From positions 1 through 53,172 of the forward strand of contig NZ_JAUSKL010000064.1 of the NCBI RefSeq assembly GCF_030646925.1: a stretch of DNA of 53,172 nucleotides, in the 5' to 3' direction. Below the pieces are notes generated by a model. It was not told the origin of the DNA, ran no database searches, and worked only from the letters and a program-made list of their open reading frames with translations. Positions 8,751 through 16,735 of the stretch are shown in pieces. Source of the stretch: Candidatus Binatus sp. (GTDB lineage Bacteria; Desulfobacterota; Binatia; Binatales; Binataceae). How positions within the stretch are numbered: the stretch's first letter is position 1; each line of letters opens with the position of its first letter. A program made the position numbers and the translations under genes.

Positions 8751-9161
8751 ATGAGAATCGGTCGAGTGGCGGACGCGGCGGGCGTGAGCATTGACACCAT
8801 GCGCTTCTATGAGCGCCAGGGGCTCATCGCGAAGCCGCGGCGGACAGTCGCAGGCTATAGGATTTACGCCGACGAGGTGCTCGATCGCTTGCGCTTTATC
8901 CAGGATGCGAAAGCGCTCGGATTCTCGCTCAAGGAAATCCGCGAACTGCTGTCGATGGGCGTAAAATCGACCGCGGAATGCGGACCGGTGACGCGCAAGG
9001 CGGAAGCCAAACTGGCCAAGATGAACGACGAAATCCGCCGGCTGCAGCGGATGCGCCGCACGCTCGAGAAGATGGTCCACGATTGCGGCGGATGCGCCGG
9101 CGCGCGATGCGCGAAGTGCCGCTCAGCGCGCGATTTCACGCCGCCCATCAAGCTTCACTGA
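8751..9161 (+). CDS. MerR-family metal-responsive regulator (CadR/ZntR-like)
   Basis: The 136-residue protein starts at the ATG at 8751; a GTG at 8742 would sit against the -10 box. It begins MRIGRVADAAGVS, the MerR winged-helix, followed by RFYERQGLI and GYRIY and a long dimerisation helix. Cysteines C77 (in AECGPV) and C112, C115, C120 and C123 (DCGGC, RCAKC) occupy the metal-sensing positions: CadR/PbrR-type proteins use C77, C112 and C119. A soft divalent metal such as Cd, Pb, Zn or Hg is the likely effector; which one cannot be told. No metal pump lies next to it. The only following genes are a frameshifted glutaredoxin and a cupin-like protein. Confidence 0.88.
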   Translation: MRIGRVADAAGVSIDTMRFYERQGLIAKPRRTVAGYRIYADEVLDRLRFIQDAKALGFSLKEIRELLSMGVKSTAECGPVTRKAEAKLAKMNDEIRRLQRMRRTLEKMVHDCGGCAGARCAKCRSARDFTPPIKLH

Positions 9162-9260
9162 GCGCGCGAAACCGCCCCGACTCGATCGTCATCAAAACAA
9201 TTTAACGCGGGCTGCGGTAACGCCGCCCATCCAACGGTCCAGCGAGGAGTGAAACCCGCC

Positions 9261-9495
9261 ATGGAAGTAGTGATCTATACCAATCTCGGATGCTCGGCTT
9301 GCCAGCAAGCGAAGGAATTCTTTCGCCGCGAACAAAATCGACTTTATCGAAAAGAGCATCGCCAACGATCCAGCCACGCGCGACGAACTGATCAACCTCG
9401 GCTACCGCGCGGTGCCGGTAATCAAAGTCGGCGGCGAAACGATGGTCGGATTCAGCGCACCCAAGCTGCGCAAGATGCTTGGGCTCGGCGCTTAA
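9261..9495 (+). pseudogene. Glutaredoxin-like gene with a frameshift
   Basis: From the ATG at 9261 (GAGGAG upstream near 9244) the frame reads EVVIYTNLGCSACQQAKEFF, a thioredoxin-fold start with a CxxC active site. After codon 23 (CGC CGC at 9324-9329) an extra G at 9330 throws the frame. Skipping it restores a matching C-terminal half with AVPVIKVGGET (the cis-Pro motif) and a terminator TAA at 9493-9495. The repaired product would be a 77-residue glutaredoxin. Either the gene is recently broken or the base is a sequencing or assembly error. Its place between the MerR regulator and the cupin-like gene suggests a role in thiol or metal stress. Confidence 0.75.
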
Positions 9496-9510
9496 GCGCA
9501 GGAGATCGCG

Positions 9511-10065
9511 ATGACCAATTCGGCGCCGTACCAGGTCGCATTCGAAAACGAATACGTGCGAATCGTTCACGTCAATCTAGCGGCGGGCCAGGATGCGCCG
9601 AAATATACGCCGGTTGCGATGCCGATGGTCCGGGTCGATCTCAACTCCGGCCAGACGCACTACCTCGAGCATTTGGCGGAAGTCCATGACGATGCGGGCA
9701 AGACCGCCGTGCGCGAGATTCGCGTCGAACTCAAATCGGCGCCGAAATCGGAGCCGCTCGAACTCGACGCCGTGCGGCTCGATCCGGCGCGATACACCGT
9801 CGATTTCCAAAACGATCGCGTGCGGATCGTGCGCCTCGGTTTCGCGCCGCACGAGCGAGGCCTGATGGTATCGCATCCGCCGCGCGTGCTGGTGACGCTC
9901 ACTGACGTCGCGGTGAAGCTAAAATTTCTCGACGGACGCACCGACGAGCGCGGCGCGCCGGCGGGCCTCGCGGGATGGCTCGAAACCGAGACCCTGCAGA
10001 CCGAGAATGCGCGCGATCAGCCCCTGCAAGTCGTGCTGGTGGAACCGAAAAGCGGCGCCTTCTAG
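9511..10065 (+). CDS. Hypothetical two-repeat cupin-like protein
   Basis: This 184-residue protein has two similar halves. Each begins with a YxVxFxNxxVRIV strand (YQVAFENEYVRIV near residue 7 and YTVDFQNDRVRIV near 95) followed by a turn with a glycine or proline and more beta strands. The pattern is that of a duplicated small beta-barrel of the cupin class. Few His or Glu metal ligands are conserved, so enzymatic activity is doubtful. It starts at an ATG 15 bp after the broken glutaredoxin, with GGAG seven bases upstream, so the two form one transcription unit. The function is unknown. Confidence 0.7.
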   Translation: MTNSAPYQVAFENEYVRIVHVNLAAGQDAPKYTPVAMPMVRVDLNSGQTHYLEHLAEVHDDAGKTAVREIRVELKSAPKSEPLELDAVRLDPARYTVDFQNDRVRIVRLGFAPHERGLMVSHPPRVLVTLTDVAVKLKFLDGRTDERGAPAGLAGWLETETLQTENARDQPLQVVLVEPKSGAF

Positions 10066-10156
10066 CTTGCCGCCTATGCCTCTTAACCCGAGGCTGAAGG
10101 CCGCCGTCTTATACCCCCGCCCGTTATTTAGGAGGGGCGAGGGACGGAAGAACGAA

Positions 10157-10187
10157 CGCGCCTGCCGCGATCTCGCGAGCAGGCGCG
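10157..10187. terminator. Hairpin between convergent genes
   Basis: CGCGCCTGC (10157-10165) pairs with GCAGGCGCG (10179-10187). The loop extends the stem with CGCG-ATCT-CGCG, giving about 13 bp with one bulged A. It lies between the convergent cupin-like and GST genes. On the minus strand it is followed by a T-rich stretch (TTCGTTCTTCC). A bidirectional, partly Rho-independent terminator is likely. Confidence 0.5.
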
Positions 10188-10221
10188 CTGCACTTTCAGA
10201 TTCGAACAGTCGGAAGAGCCG

Positions 10222-10830
10222 TCAGGCGAGCCCTTCCTCTTTCAGCGCCGCCTGGACCTTCGGCCGCGCCGCGATCCGCTCCGAGTAGGCCTTGACCCTC
10301 GGCCACTTCGCGAGATCGATTCCGACGAATTTCGTCCACGTCGTCATCACGAACAGGTACGCGTCCGCGACCGTGAACTGCGCGCCCGTCAGGAACGGAC
10401 CGAGCTTGCCAAGTTGCGCATCGACCAGCGCGAATTGCCTTCCGATCCCTTCAATCGCGATCTTCTTGTAATCGTCGGGGGTCGCCGGATTGAACAACGG
10501 CGCGAATCCCTTATGCAGTTCGCTGCTGATGAAGTTGAGCCATTCCTGGACCTTGTAGCGCTCTATCGTTCCCGCCGCAGGCACGAGCTTCGTCTCGGGC
10601 TTGCGATCGGCAAGATACTGCACGATCGCGGGGCCCTCGGTGAGCACCTCGCCGCTGTCGAGCACCAGCGTCGGCACCTGCCCCTTTGGATTGATCGCGG
10701 TGAAGTCGGCGCCGCTCTTGGTCTTCTTGGTTTTGAGATCGACGGCCTCGAGTTCGGCATTGATTCCTGCCTCTTGCAGCACGATATGCGGCGACAGCGA
10801 GCACGCGCCAGGAGAAAAATACAGCTTCAT
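10222..10830 (-). CDS. gstA: Glutathione S-transferase (GstA, beta class-like)
   Basis: The 202-residue protein matches bacterial beta-class GST along its length: MKLYFSPGACSLSPHI at the N-terminus with the conserved Cys10, NPKGQVPTL (cis-Pro loop), LTEGPAIVQYLAD (glutathione gamma-glutamyl contacts), ELHKGFAPLF in the helical domain, and FTVADAYLF (N-capping box). It would conjugate or reduce substrates with glutathione in the cytoplasm. The start at 10830 gives the expected family length. It is a single-gene unit ending at the hairpin at 10157-10187. Confidence 0.93.
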   Translation of the reverse strand: MKLYFSPGACSLSPHIVLQEAGINAELEAVDLKTKKTKSGADFTAINPKGQVPTLVLDSGEVLTEGPAIVQYLADRKPETKLVPAAGTIERYKVQEWLNFISSELHKGFAPLFNPATPDDYKKIAIEGIGRQFALVDAQLGKLGPFLTGAQFTVADAYLFVMTTWTKFVGIDLAKWPRVKAYSERIAARPKVQAALKEEGLA

Positions 10831-10928
10831 GGTTGAACTCCTTATGAACGGCTTGGGGTTGGGCGTTACAACTGAACTCGATAAGACGTTCGCCTAAGCG
10901 ATGCAACCAGCGAATCGTGAATTGAAGC

Positions 10929-11945
10929 TTACGATGCGAAAGCGTCGAGGATTTTCGCGCGGTAATGATCCTGCTCGTCGGCGCTGGTCTGCGTCGAGGG
11001 CACCGCGAGGATCACCGTATCGAGCAGGCCTTCGCGCGCTTTCAGCCGCTCGCGAACCCGATCGATCGGGCCGACCGCCGCGAACGCATCGACCATCTCG
11101 CGCGGAATCTTGTCGAGCGCGTCGTCAGGTTTGCCGCTCTTCTGCAATGCGCGAACCTCTTCGAGCACGTTGCCAAATCCTTCTGCCGTCATGATGTCGT
11201 CGTAGATGCGCGCCCGGATCGAGAACAGGAACGTGCGCGCCGCGACTCGATACGCCGTCGCGAGATCGTTGTCGATCACGGTGAAGCATTGGCCGAGGAT
11301 CTCGAATTCCGAGCGCCTGCGATTCGATATCGATAGTCCCGCCGCGACCGCCGGTACGACGTTTTCGCGCACGTGGCGCGGCGAAAACATCGGATTACCG
11401 ATCAGCCCGTCGGCCAGCTCGCCGCTAAGTTGCGCCATCTTCGGTTTCACGCCCGCAACGTAAATCGGAAAGCGCGGACGCGGCTGCGGAGTTCTGCGCG
11501 GAGTAAAATCGCGCGCCCGCACGTGATAATACTCGCCCTGAAATTCGATCGGACCGCCGCCCGCCGACTTCTCCGTGATCAGCCGCATCAGTTGCAGATA
11601 CTCGCGCATCTGGCTGACCGGTTTGCCGGCGTCGTGCCCACCGTACCAATTGTTATTGCGATTCGGATGGGCGACGCCGAGCCCGAGGATGAACCGTCCC
11701 TCGCTCAAATAGTCGAGATCGAGCGCCGCAAAAGTCAGCATCACGGGACTGTGCGTGAAGGCGAGCACCACGCCCGCGCCGAGCTTGATCTTCGAGGTGG
11801 ACGGGGCGACGGCGGCGAGCGGAATCAGCGCGGAATTGACGAACTCGCCTTGCCATATCGAATCGAAGCCGGCTGACTCGATCTTGCGCGCCCATTCGAT
11901 CATGCGCGGCGCCGGTCCCGACGGGAGAAACATCGCGTGCTTCAA
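10929..11945 (-). CDS. LLM-class flavin-dependent oxidoreductase
   Basis: This 338-residue protein has the bacterial-luciferase-like TIM-barrel signature: an N-terminal FLPSGPAP strand, GFDSIWQGEF, IKLGAGVVLAF, LDYLSEGRFILGLGVAHP, and C-terminal ARTFLFSIR. Such enzymes use reduced FMN or F420. The HPNRNNNWYGG segment and the length fit the F420-dependent-like branch, but the cofactor cannot be fixed. The start is a TTG at 11945, because GAGGTG lies 4-5 bases before it; the ATG at 11933 has no such site. The substrate is unknown. The gene sits 10 bp from an SDR relic on the same strand. Confidence 0.85.
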   Translation of the reverse strand: MKHAMFLPSGPAPRMIEWARKIESAGFDSIWQGEFVNSALIPLAAVAPSTSKIKLGAGVVLAFTHSPVMLTFAALDLDYLSEGRFILGLGVAHPNRNNNWYGGHDAGKPVSQMREYLQLMRLITEKSAGGGPIEFQGEYYHVRARDFTPRRTPQPRPRFPIYVAGVKPKMAQLSGELADGLIGNPMFSPRHVRENVVPAVAAGLSISNRRRSEFEILGQCFTVIDNDLATAYRVAARTFLFSIRARIYDDIMTAEGFGNVLEEVRALQKSGKPDDALDKIPREMVDAFAAVGPIDRVRERLKAREGLLDTVILAVPSTQTSADEQDHYRAKILDAFAS

Positions 11946-11954
11946 TTGCGCACC

Positions 11955-12350
11955 TCAATCAGCGAGCTTCAATTGCGAATCGTTCACGCCGGACGCACGA
12001 CTCCCTTCACGACGAACACGGTGCCCGCGGCGACGATCGTGCCGCCCGGCCGCACGCGCTTCACCACGTTGGCGACCGCGCTTTTTGTCCGCAGGATGTC
12101 GTGCGTGAAGTGAAACAGGGCCGCATCGACGGTGCGCGGCGGCGACGTGCTCGGCGTTTGCCGCGTCGCTCTGGACCGGGATCGCGATTCCGCCGGCGCC
12201 GCGGATTTCGTTCACGACTTTGTTGATGACATCGGCGCTGCGCGCCACCAATGCGACCTTGTAACCTTCGGCGAAGCGGCGACCCAGCGCCGCGCCTAAT
12301 CCTTCGCCGACTCCGACTACAACTGCGACTTTGCTTTTCGGATCAGACAT
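11955..12350 (-). pseudogene. Relic: SDR N-terminus joined to a methyltransferase-like tail
   Basis: The frame starts as a short-chain dehydrogenase: MSDPKSKVAVVVGVGEGLG (a Rossmann glycine loop), then VALVARSAD and IPVQSDAANAEHVAAA. At about residue 72 (near 12134) similarity to SDRs stops, well short of the Ser-Tyr-Lys catalytic region, and the remaining frame reads as Arg-rich nonsense. In the +1 frame from about 12134 to a TGA at 11984 the translation is DAALFHFTHDILR, then RVRPGGTIVAAGT, which resembles the C-terminal part of small SAM-dependent methyltransferases. The locus looks like the two ends of neighbouring genes fused by a deletion. No functional enzyme is expected. Confidence 0.6.
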
Positions 12351-12364
12351 GGTTTTGATACCTC

Positions 12365-12381
12365 AGTTGCATATTGCAACT
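12365..12381. promoter_or_regulatory. 17-bp perfect dyad operator
   Basis: AGTTGCA (12365-12371) and TGCAACT (12375-12381) form a perfect 7-3-7 inverted repeat. It lies 15 bp upstream of the SDR relic's start codon and about 115 bp upstream of the divergent DUF1326 gene. The size and symmetry are those of a binding site for a dimeric repressor of the HxlR, MarR or ArsR kind. No regulator gene adjoins it. If the relic no longer works, the site may be an orphan or may serve the divergent gene. Confidence 0.5.
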
Positions 12382-12495
12382 AACGCAGCGGCGCCCGCGA
12401 GGCAATGGGCCTGCGCAACCGCGGCGCACGATTAGCCTCGACAGATAGGTGGGGCGCGGTTGTAGAATATCCTCACTTCGCATTAGGAGATTGCC

Positions 12496-13113
12496 ATGAG
12501 CGGTGCAAAGGAAAACTGGCGGATCGAGGGCGAGTACTTCGAATCGTGCAACTGCGAGATGCTCTGTCCGTGTCTGCTATCAGGCTCGCAGGCGCGGCCG
12601 ACCGACGGCCATTGCGACGTGGTGCTCGCGTTCCACGTGAATCGCGGCAGCTACGGCAAGACCGACATCTCGGGCCTTAATGCGGTGCAGGCGCTGACCA
12701 CGCCGGGACCGATGGCCAAGGGCGGCGGCACGCTCGCGCTCTATATCGACAGCAAGGCGAACGCCGAGCAGCGTGCAGCGCTCGAAGCGATCTTCGACGG
12801 CTCGGCCGGAGGCCCGCCGGCGCTGTTCGGACCGATGATCGCGACGCGGCTGCCCACCAAGTCCGCGCCGATCACGTTCACCGCGAACGGCAACGTCAAA
12901 AAACTCAGTATCCCGAGCATCACCGAGGTGACGGTCGAGGGCGTCACCGGCGCGGGCAATAAGGTCGTATGGATCGACAATGTCGGCCATCCCGCATCGA
13001 CGCGGCTCGCGATCGCGAAGGGCACCTCGAGCAGTTTCAAGGACCACAACCTGGTCTTTGAAAATTCGGGACGCAACGGGCACTTCGCGCCGATCAACTG
13101 GTCGAACGCTTAG
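12496..13113 (+). CDS. DUF1326 domain protein
   Basis: The 205-residue protein has the family signature W-x-EGEYFESCNCEMLCPCLL, with cysteines C18, C20, C24 and C26 in CNC and CPC pairs, plus DGHCDVV. The rest is a beta-rich domain with no other recognised motif and no signal peptide. The clustered cysteines suggest metal or persulfide binding, but the family has no established function. The start is well defined by AGGAG nine bases upstream. It is followed after 26 bp by a DUF2182 membrane protein; these two families are commonly adjacent, so they likely act together. Confidence 0.88.
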   Translation: MSGAKENWRIEGEYFESCNCEMLCPCLLSGSQARPTDGHCDVVLAFHVNRGSYGKTDISGLNAVQALTTPGPMAKGGGTLALYIDSKANAEQRAALEAIFDGSAGGPPALFGPMIATRLPTKSAPITFTANGNVKKLSIPSITEVTVEGVTGAGNKVVWIDNVGHPASTRLAIAKGTSSSFKDHNLVFENSGRNGHFAPINWSNA

Positions 13114-13139
13114 CGCAATCGCGCGACGCGACCCTCGCG

Positions 13140-13931
13140 ATGACGACTGCGAATCCGTCACTGCCTGCGCCGCCGCGATTGCCGGCGCGCGAGCGGATAC
13201 TCACGCTGGCGGAACTCGGCGGGCTCACGATTCTCGCGTGGCTCTACCTGGTGCGGATGCCGATGACGCCCGCCGATCTCGGCGGTGTCGTCGCGCGACT
13301 CGCGTCGCCGATGCCGTCGCAATTGGTGGACGCGTGGCTCACCTTCATGATGTGGGCGGTGATGATGGTCGCGATGATGCTCCCCAGCGCGAGCCCGATG
13401 ATCCTGATATACGCTCGAATCGCGCACGGGCGCGAGCGCGCTCCGGCGCAATGCACGCGGATGTTCGCGCTCGGCTACGTCGCGGTGTGGACGGCTTACA
13501 GCGTCGCGGCGACCGCACTCCAAATCGCGCTGCACGCAACGTCGATCATTTCCAACGCATCGATCGCGACGCCGATCGCAGGCGCCGTGATTCTGATCGC
13601 GACGGGAATATATCAACTCACGCCGTACAAGCAGGCGTGCCTCGGCCATTGCCAATCGCCGATCGCATTTTTCATGACGCGATGGCGTGACGGCGCAGCC
13701 GGCGCGTTCCGCCTTGGCCTCGAGCACGGCGCGTTCTGCGTCGGATGCTGCTGGATGCTGATGGCGTTGCTGTTCGTCGCGGGCGTGATGAACCTCGCGT
13801 GGGTAGCCGCGATCAGCGCGTTCGTGCTGCTGGAAAAGGTGACGCCCTACCCGCGCGCGATCGCGAATATTGCGGGCGCGATCATGCTCGCAGGCGGAAT
13901 CATCCTCGGCCTGCGCACCGTGATTTCCTGA
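13140..13931 (+). CDS. DUF2182 integral membrane protein (predicted metal-binding)
   Basis: This 263-residue protein has about seven hydrophobic segments. It carries the family motifs FMMWAVMMVAMMLPSASP (Met-rich helix), YQLTPYKQACLGHCQSP with two cysteines, and LEHGAFCVGCCWMLMAL with His and three cysteines. DUF2182 proteins are described as predicted metal-binding membrane proteins. The Met, His and Cys content facing the membrane would suit copper or a similar soft metal, but this is inference. It follows the DUF1326 gene and precedes a cysteine hydrolase by 22 bp on the same strand. Confidence 0.88.
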   Translation: MTTANPSLPAPPRLPARERILTLAELGGLTILAWLYLVRMPMTPADLGGVVARLASPMPSQLVDAWLTFMMWAVMMVAMMLPSASPMILIYARIAHGRERAPAQCTRMFALGYVAVWTAYSVAATALQIALHATSIISNASIATPIAGAVILIATGIYQLTPYKQACLGHCQSPIAFFMTRWRDGAAGAFRLGLEHGAFCVGCCWMLMALLFVAGVMNLAWVAAISAFVLLEKVTPYPRAIANIAGAIMLAGGIILGLRTVIS

Positions 13932-13953
13932 TCGCTACGGGTGAGGACACGGC

Positions 13954-14598
13954 ATGGATGCAAAACTGACGCGCGACGCGACGGCGCTTATCGTCGTCGA
14001 TATGCAGAACGGATACTTGCATCCGAAAGGATCGTTCGCGCGACTCTACGGCAACGCCGCATCGCCGCAATTCGATCTCACGCTGCTGCGCCGCGCGATT
14101 CCCGGATGCGCCAAACTCATCGCCGCCGCGCGCCGGGCGAACGTGCCAGTCATCTATCTCAAATACGTGTATCGTCCCGACTACAAGGACGGCGGCGTGC
14201 TGATTCAGGAAATCAATCCCGCATTGAAGACCGTGCAGTACGTCGCGGACGGAACGTGGGACGCCGAAATCGTCGATGAACTCGCGCCGGAGCCCGGTGA
14301 TTTCATCGTCAAGAAATCGCGCTACAGCGGCTTTCACGCAACGCGGCTCGAGACCGTTTTGCGGAGCCTGCAGGCGCGCTCGCTGGTTATTTGCGGAGTG
14401 ACCACGCATTTCTGCGTCGAGTGCACGGCGCGCGACGCGCACATGCGCGACTACCGCGTGTTTATCGCCCGCGACGCCACCGACGAAGCGAATCCCGCGT
14501 GGAAGGAGATGGCGCTCGCGAGCTTTCAGGTCGGCTTCGGCTGGGTCTTCGACGTGGACGAAATCGCGCAGTCGTGGAGCGTCGCGGACGTGAGGTAG
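13954..14598 (+). CDS. Isochorismatase-family cysteine hydrolase
   Basis: The 214-residue protein has the Asp-Lys-Cys triad of the family: D16 in ALIVVDMQNG, K121 in FIVKKSRYSGF, and C154 in GVTTHFCVECTARDA. The cis-peptide GVTT motif before the cysteine is also present. Members hydrolyse amides or isochorismate (nicotinamidase, N-carbamoylsarcosine amidase, biuret hydrolase). The substrate here is not evident. It starts at an ATG 22 bp after the DUF2182 gene and converges with the MDR gene, ending 7 bp from it. Confidence 0.9.
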   Translation: MDAKLTRDATALIVVDMQNGYLHPKGSFARLYGNAASPQFDLTLLRRAIPGCAKLIAAARRANVPVIYLKYVYRPDYKDGGVLIQEINPALKTVQYVADGTWDAEIVDELAPEPGDFIVKKSRYSGFHATRLETVLRSLQARSLVICGVTTHFCVECTARDAHMRDYRVFIARDATDEANPAWKEMALASFQVGFGWVFDVDEIAQSWSVADVR

Positions 14599-14605
14599 CG
14601 AGTAG

Positions 14606-15586
14606 CTACATCGTCACAACGATCTTGCCGATCTGCGCGTCGCTCAGCATGTATGCGTGCGCGGCGGCGAGCCGGCCGAGCGCAAAGGTCTTATCGACCA
14701 CGGGCCTCAGCGCGCCAGTCGTGAAGTCGTCGAGAAAATCGGCGGCGAATCGCTCGCCGCATATGAACGATTCCTCCGGACTGCGCGTGCGAAACGTAAC
14801 CCCGATGATGCTGACGCGCTTGCGCGCAACTTCGTCCAGGTTGCAGTCGCCGACGTTGCCGGCGTTGCGGCCGACGCTCACCAGTCGGCCTTTGATCGCG
14901 AGCACGCGGATGTTGCCCTCGAGCATCGGGCCGCCGACCGAATCGATAATCACGTCAACGCCGCGCTTGCCGGTCAGCGCGAGCACCGCGGCGGGCCATC
15001 CAGGCGCGCTCGCATCGATCACATCGGTCGCGCCGAGTTCGCGAAGCGCCGCGCTCTTCGACAGCGATCGAGTGGTGGCGATCACCGGCCTCGCTCCGAT
15101 GCGCCGTGCGATCTGAATCGCCGCGATGCCGACGCCCGACGGCCCCGCGGTGATCACGATTGATTCATCGGGCCGAGTCGCGGCGTTGGTTACGATCGCG
15201 TCGTGCGCGGTGATGAAAACGATGGGAATCGACGCAGCCTCGGCGAACGGCATCGCGTCGGGGATTCGCATCAGCGCGCGCGGATGCGCGACCACGTACT
15301 CGGCGTAGGAACCCGGCGCGCGGCCCATCACGCGATCGCCAACGCGCCAACCGGAGACGCCATCGCCGAGCGATTCGATCACGCCGGCAAACTCGCCGCC
15401 CGCGCGCATCGGGCGCAGCGCCGGATTGTCGGAGCGCATCAGCGGACGCGCGATCAACTCGCCGCGATTCAAGCCGGCGGCGCGAATCGCGATCAGCACC
15501 TCGCCGGGTCCGGGACTCGGGCGCGGAACTTCGCGCGGCTCGAATACGCCCCCGTCGGGGCCTGGTACGACAAAAACTGCCTTCAT
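14606..15586 (-). CDS. Zinc-type alcohol dehydrogenase-like / quinone oxidoreductase (MDR)
   Basis: The 326-residue protein has a GroES-like N-terminal half (PGPGEVLIAIRAAGLNRGEL, GGEFAGVI, VGDRVMG) and a Rossmann half with ITAGPSGVGIAAIQIAR for NADPH. The structural zinc cysteines are absent, as in quinone oxidoreductases of the QOR branch. It probably reduces quinones or activated enals and enones with NADPH in the cytoplasm. The family length is normal. Downstream it converges with the cysteine hydrolase; upstream it follows the MaoC gene by 38 bp and may be co-transcribed with it. Confidence 0.88.
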   Translation of the reverse strand: MKAVFVVPGPDGGVFEPREVPRPSPGPGEVLIAIRAAGLNRGELIARPLMRSDNPALRPMRAGGEFAGVIESLGDGVSGWRVGDRVMGRAPGSYAEYVVAHPRALMRIPDAMPFAEAASIPIVFITAHDAIVTNAATRPDESIVITAGPSGVGIAAIQIARRIGARPVIATTRSLSKSAALRELGATDVIDASAPGWPAAVLALTGKRGVDVIIDSVGGPMLEGNIRVLAIKGRLVSVGRNAGNVGDCNLDEVARKRVSIIGVTFRTRSPEESFICGERFAADFLDDFTTGALRPVVDKTFALGRLAAAHAYMLSDAQIGKIVVTM

Positions 15587-15624
15587 CTGATCACCGCGTG
15601 ATCGCCGCGCTGAACGGCGCGATC

Positions 15625-16092
15625 TTACTTCACGTACAAAAAAATTCCCTCGTAGATGAGCGCCGGCTTGTCATTGCCGACCACGTGCACGTTGGTCTCG
15701 ACCGTCATCTGCGTGCCCTGCGGCTTCGGTTCGACCGCGATGATGCGATTGTGCCCGTGCACCGACGCGCCCGCCGGAACCGGCGAGATGAATCGCAGCT
15801 TGTTGGCGCCGTAATTCACCACGTTGCGAAAGCCGGTCACCTGCCAATCGTTCTCAATCTCGAGCGCTGCGACAAAGCCCAGCGTCAGGAATCCGTGTGC
15901 GACCGGACCGCCGAACGGACTCTCGCGCTTGCATCGCTCGACGTCGAGATGAATCCACTGATGATCGCCGGTGACGTCGGCGAACTGCTGGATCTTCTCC
16001 TGCGTCACCGCGATCGGCTTGCTCCACGCGCCGAAATCCTTGCTGATTTTCGAGCGCAGTTTTTCAACATCGTCAAAACGAATATTTTCCAT
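15625..16092 (-). CDS. MaoC-family dehydratase
   Basis: This 155-residue hot-dog protein carries the hydratase motif FADVTGDHQWIHLD, with catalytic D43 and H48, then FGGPVAHGFLTL. It is close in form to NodN and (R)-specific enoyl-CoA hydratases. It would hydrate enoyl-CoA thioesters or dehydrate (R)-3-hydroxyacyl-CoA. The start at the ATG at 16092 has GGAGG seven bases upstream. It lies between the HxlR regulator and the MDR gene on the same strand. Confidence 0.9.
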   Translation of the reverse strand: MENIRFDDVEKLRSKISKDFGAWSKPIAVTQEKIQQFADVTGDHQWIHLDVERCKRESPFGGPVAHGFLTLGFVAALEIENDWQVTGFRNVVNYGANKLRFISPVPAGASVHGHNRIIAVEPKPQGTQMTVETNVHVVGNDKPALIYEGIFLYVK

Positions 16093-16158
16093 GCGAACCT
16101 CCGGCGTTGATTATAAGATCGATGCGGCGTCGCTTTTTCTCATTCGATCGAGTCAAAT

Positions 16159-16695
16159 TCATCGCGCGTGACGCTTCGCGGCTGGTGCGTCGATTGCTGA
16201 TGGCTGGCGTGCGCCGAGCCGCCCGAGCGCCGCTGCTCCGCGCTTGCGCAACGCCGGCCCCGGTCGCGCAGTCATCTCGCGCGCGCGAATCGGCTCGTCG
16301 CATTCAGGACACTTGAACGCGGGTGCAATTTTCTTTCCACAGGTCCGATGAATCAACTCGACCGGCGGCCCGTCCGCTCCCGCCATCCAGCGGTCGCCCC
16401 AATTCAGCATCGACACGATCACCGGATAAAGGTCGATGCCCTTCTCCGTGAGCCGATACTCGAAACGGCGCGGCCGCAATTGATACTGCACGCGCGCGAG
16501 CACCTTCTGCGCGACCAGCTTGCGGAGCCGCTCGGACAGCCGATGCCGCGGCATCTGCAGGTCCCGCTCGAAATCCTCGAAGCGGCGCACGCCGAGGAAC
16601 GCATCGCGCAGGATGAGCATCGTCCAGCGGTCGCCGATCACCGAGAGCGTCCGCGCGAGCGAGCAAGTCATCTGATCGATATCGTTCCAGCGCAC
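16159..16695 (-). CDS. HxlR-family transcriptional regulator with C-terminal zinc-like motif
   Basis: I start it at a GTG at 16695 (MRWNDIDQMTCSLART), giving 178 residues, because GGAGAG lies about 11 bases upstream. The frame is open to 16749, but that part covers the promoter. The HxlR winged helix is clear: CSLARTLSVIGDRWTMLILR, then FEDFERDLQMPRHRLSERL and the wing RFEYRLTEKG. The conserved cysteine in TCSLA can be a redox or electrophile sensor. After the domain come HRTCGKKI and KCPECDEP, a probable zinc knuckle, and an Arg/Ala-rich tail. It is divergent from the molybdopterin oxidoreductase and likely controls it and itself. Confidence 0.9.
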   Translation of the reverse strand: MRWNDIDQMTCSLARTLSVIGDRWTMLILRDAFLGVRRFEDFERDLQMPRHRLSERLRKLVAQKVLARVQYQLRPRRFEYRLTEKGIDLYPVIVSMLNWGDRWMAGADGPPVELIHRTCGKKIAPAFKCPECDEPIRAREMTARPGPALRKRGAAALGRLGARQPSAIDAPAAKRHAR

Positions 16696-16735
16696 AGTTC
16701 TTCTCTCTCCGATTACTACTCGATGCCTTGACTCG

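Noticed and set aside
10190-10220. GTTCGAATC on the minus strand, a possible tRNA T-loop
   Set aside because: The flanking bases do not pair into a T-stem, and no acceptor or anticodon arm is present.
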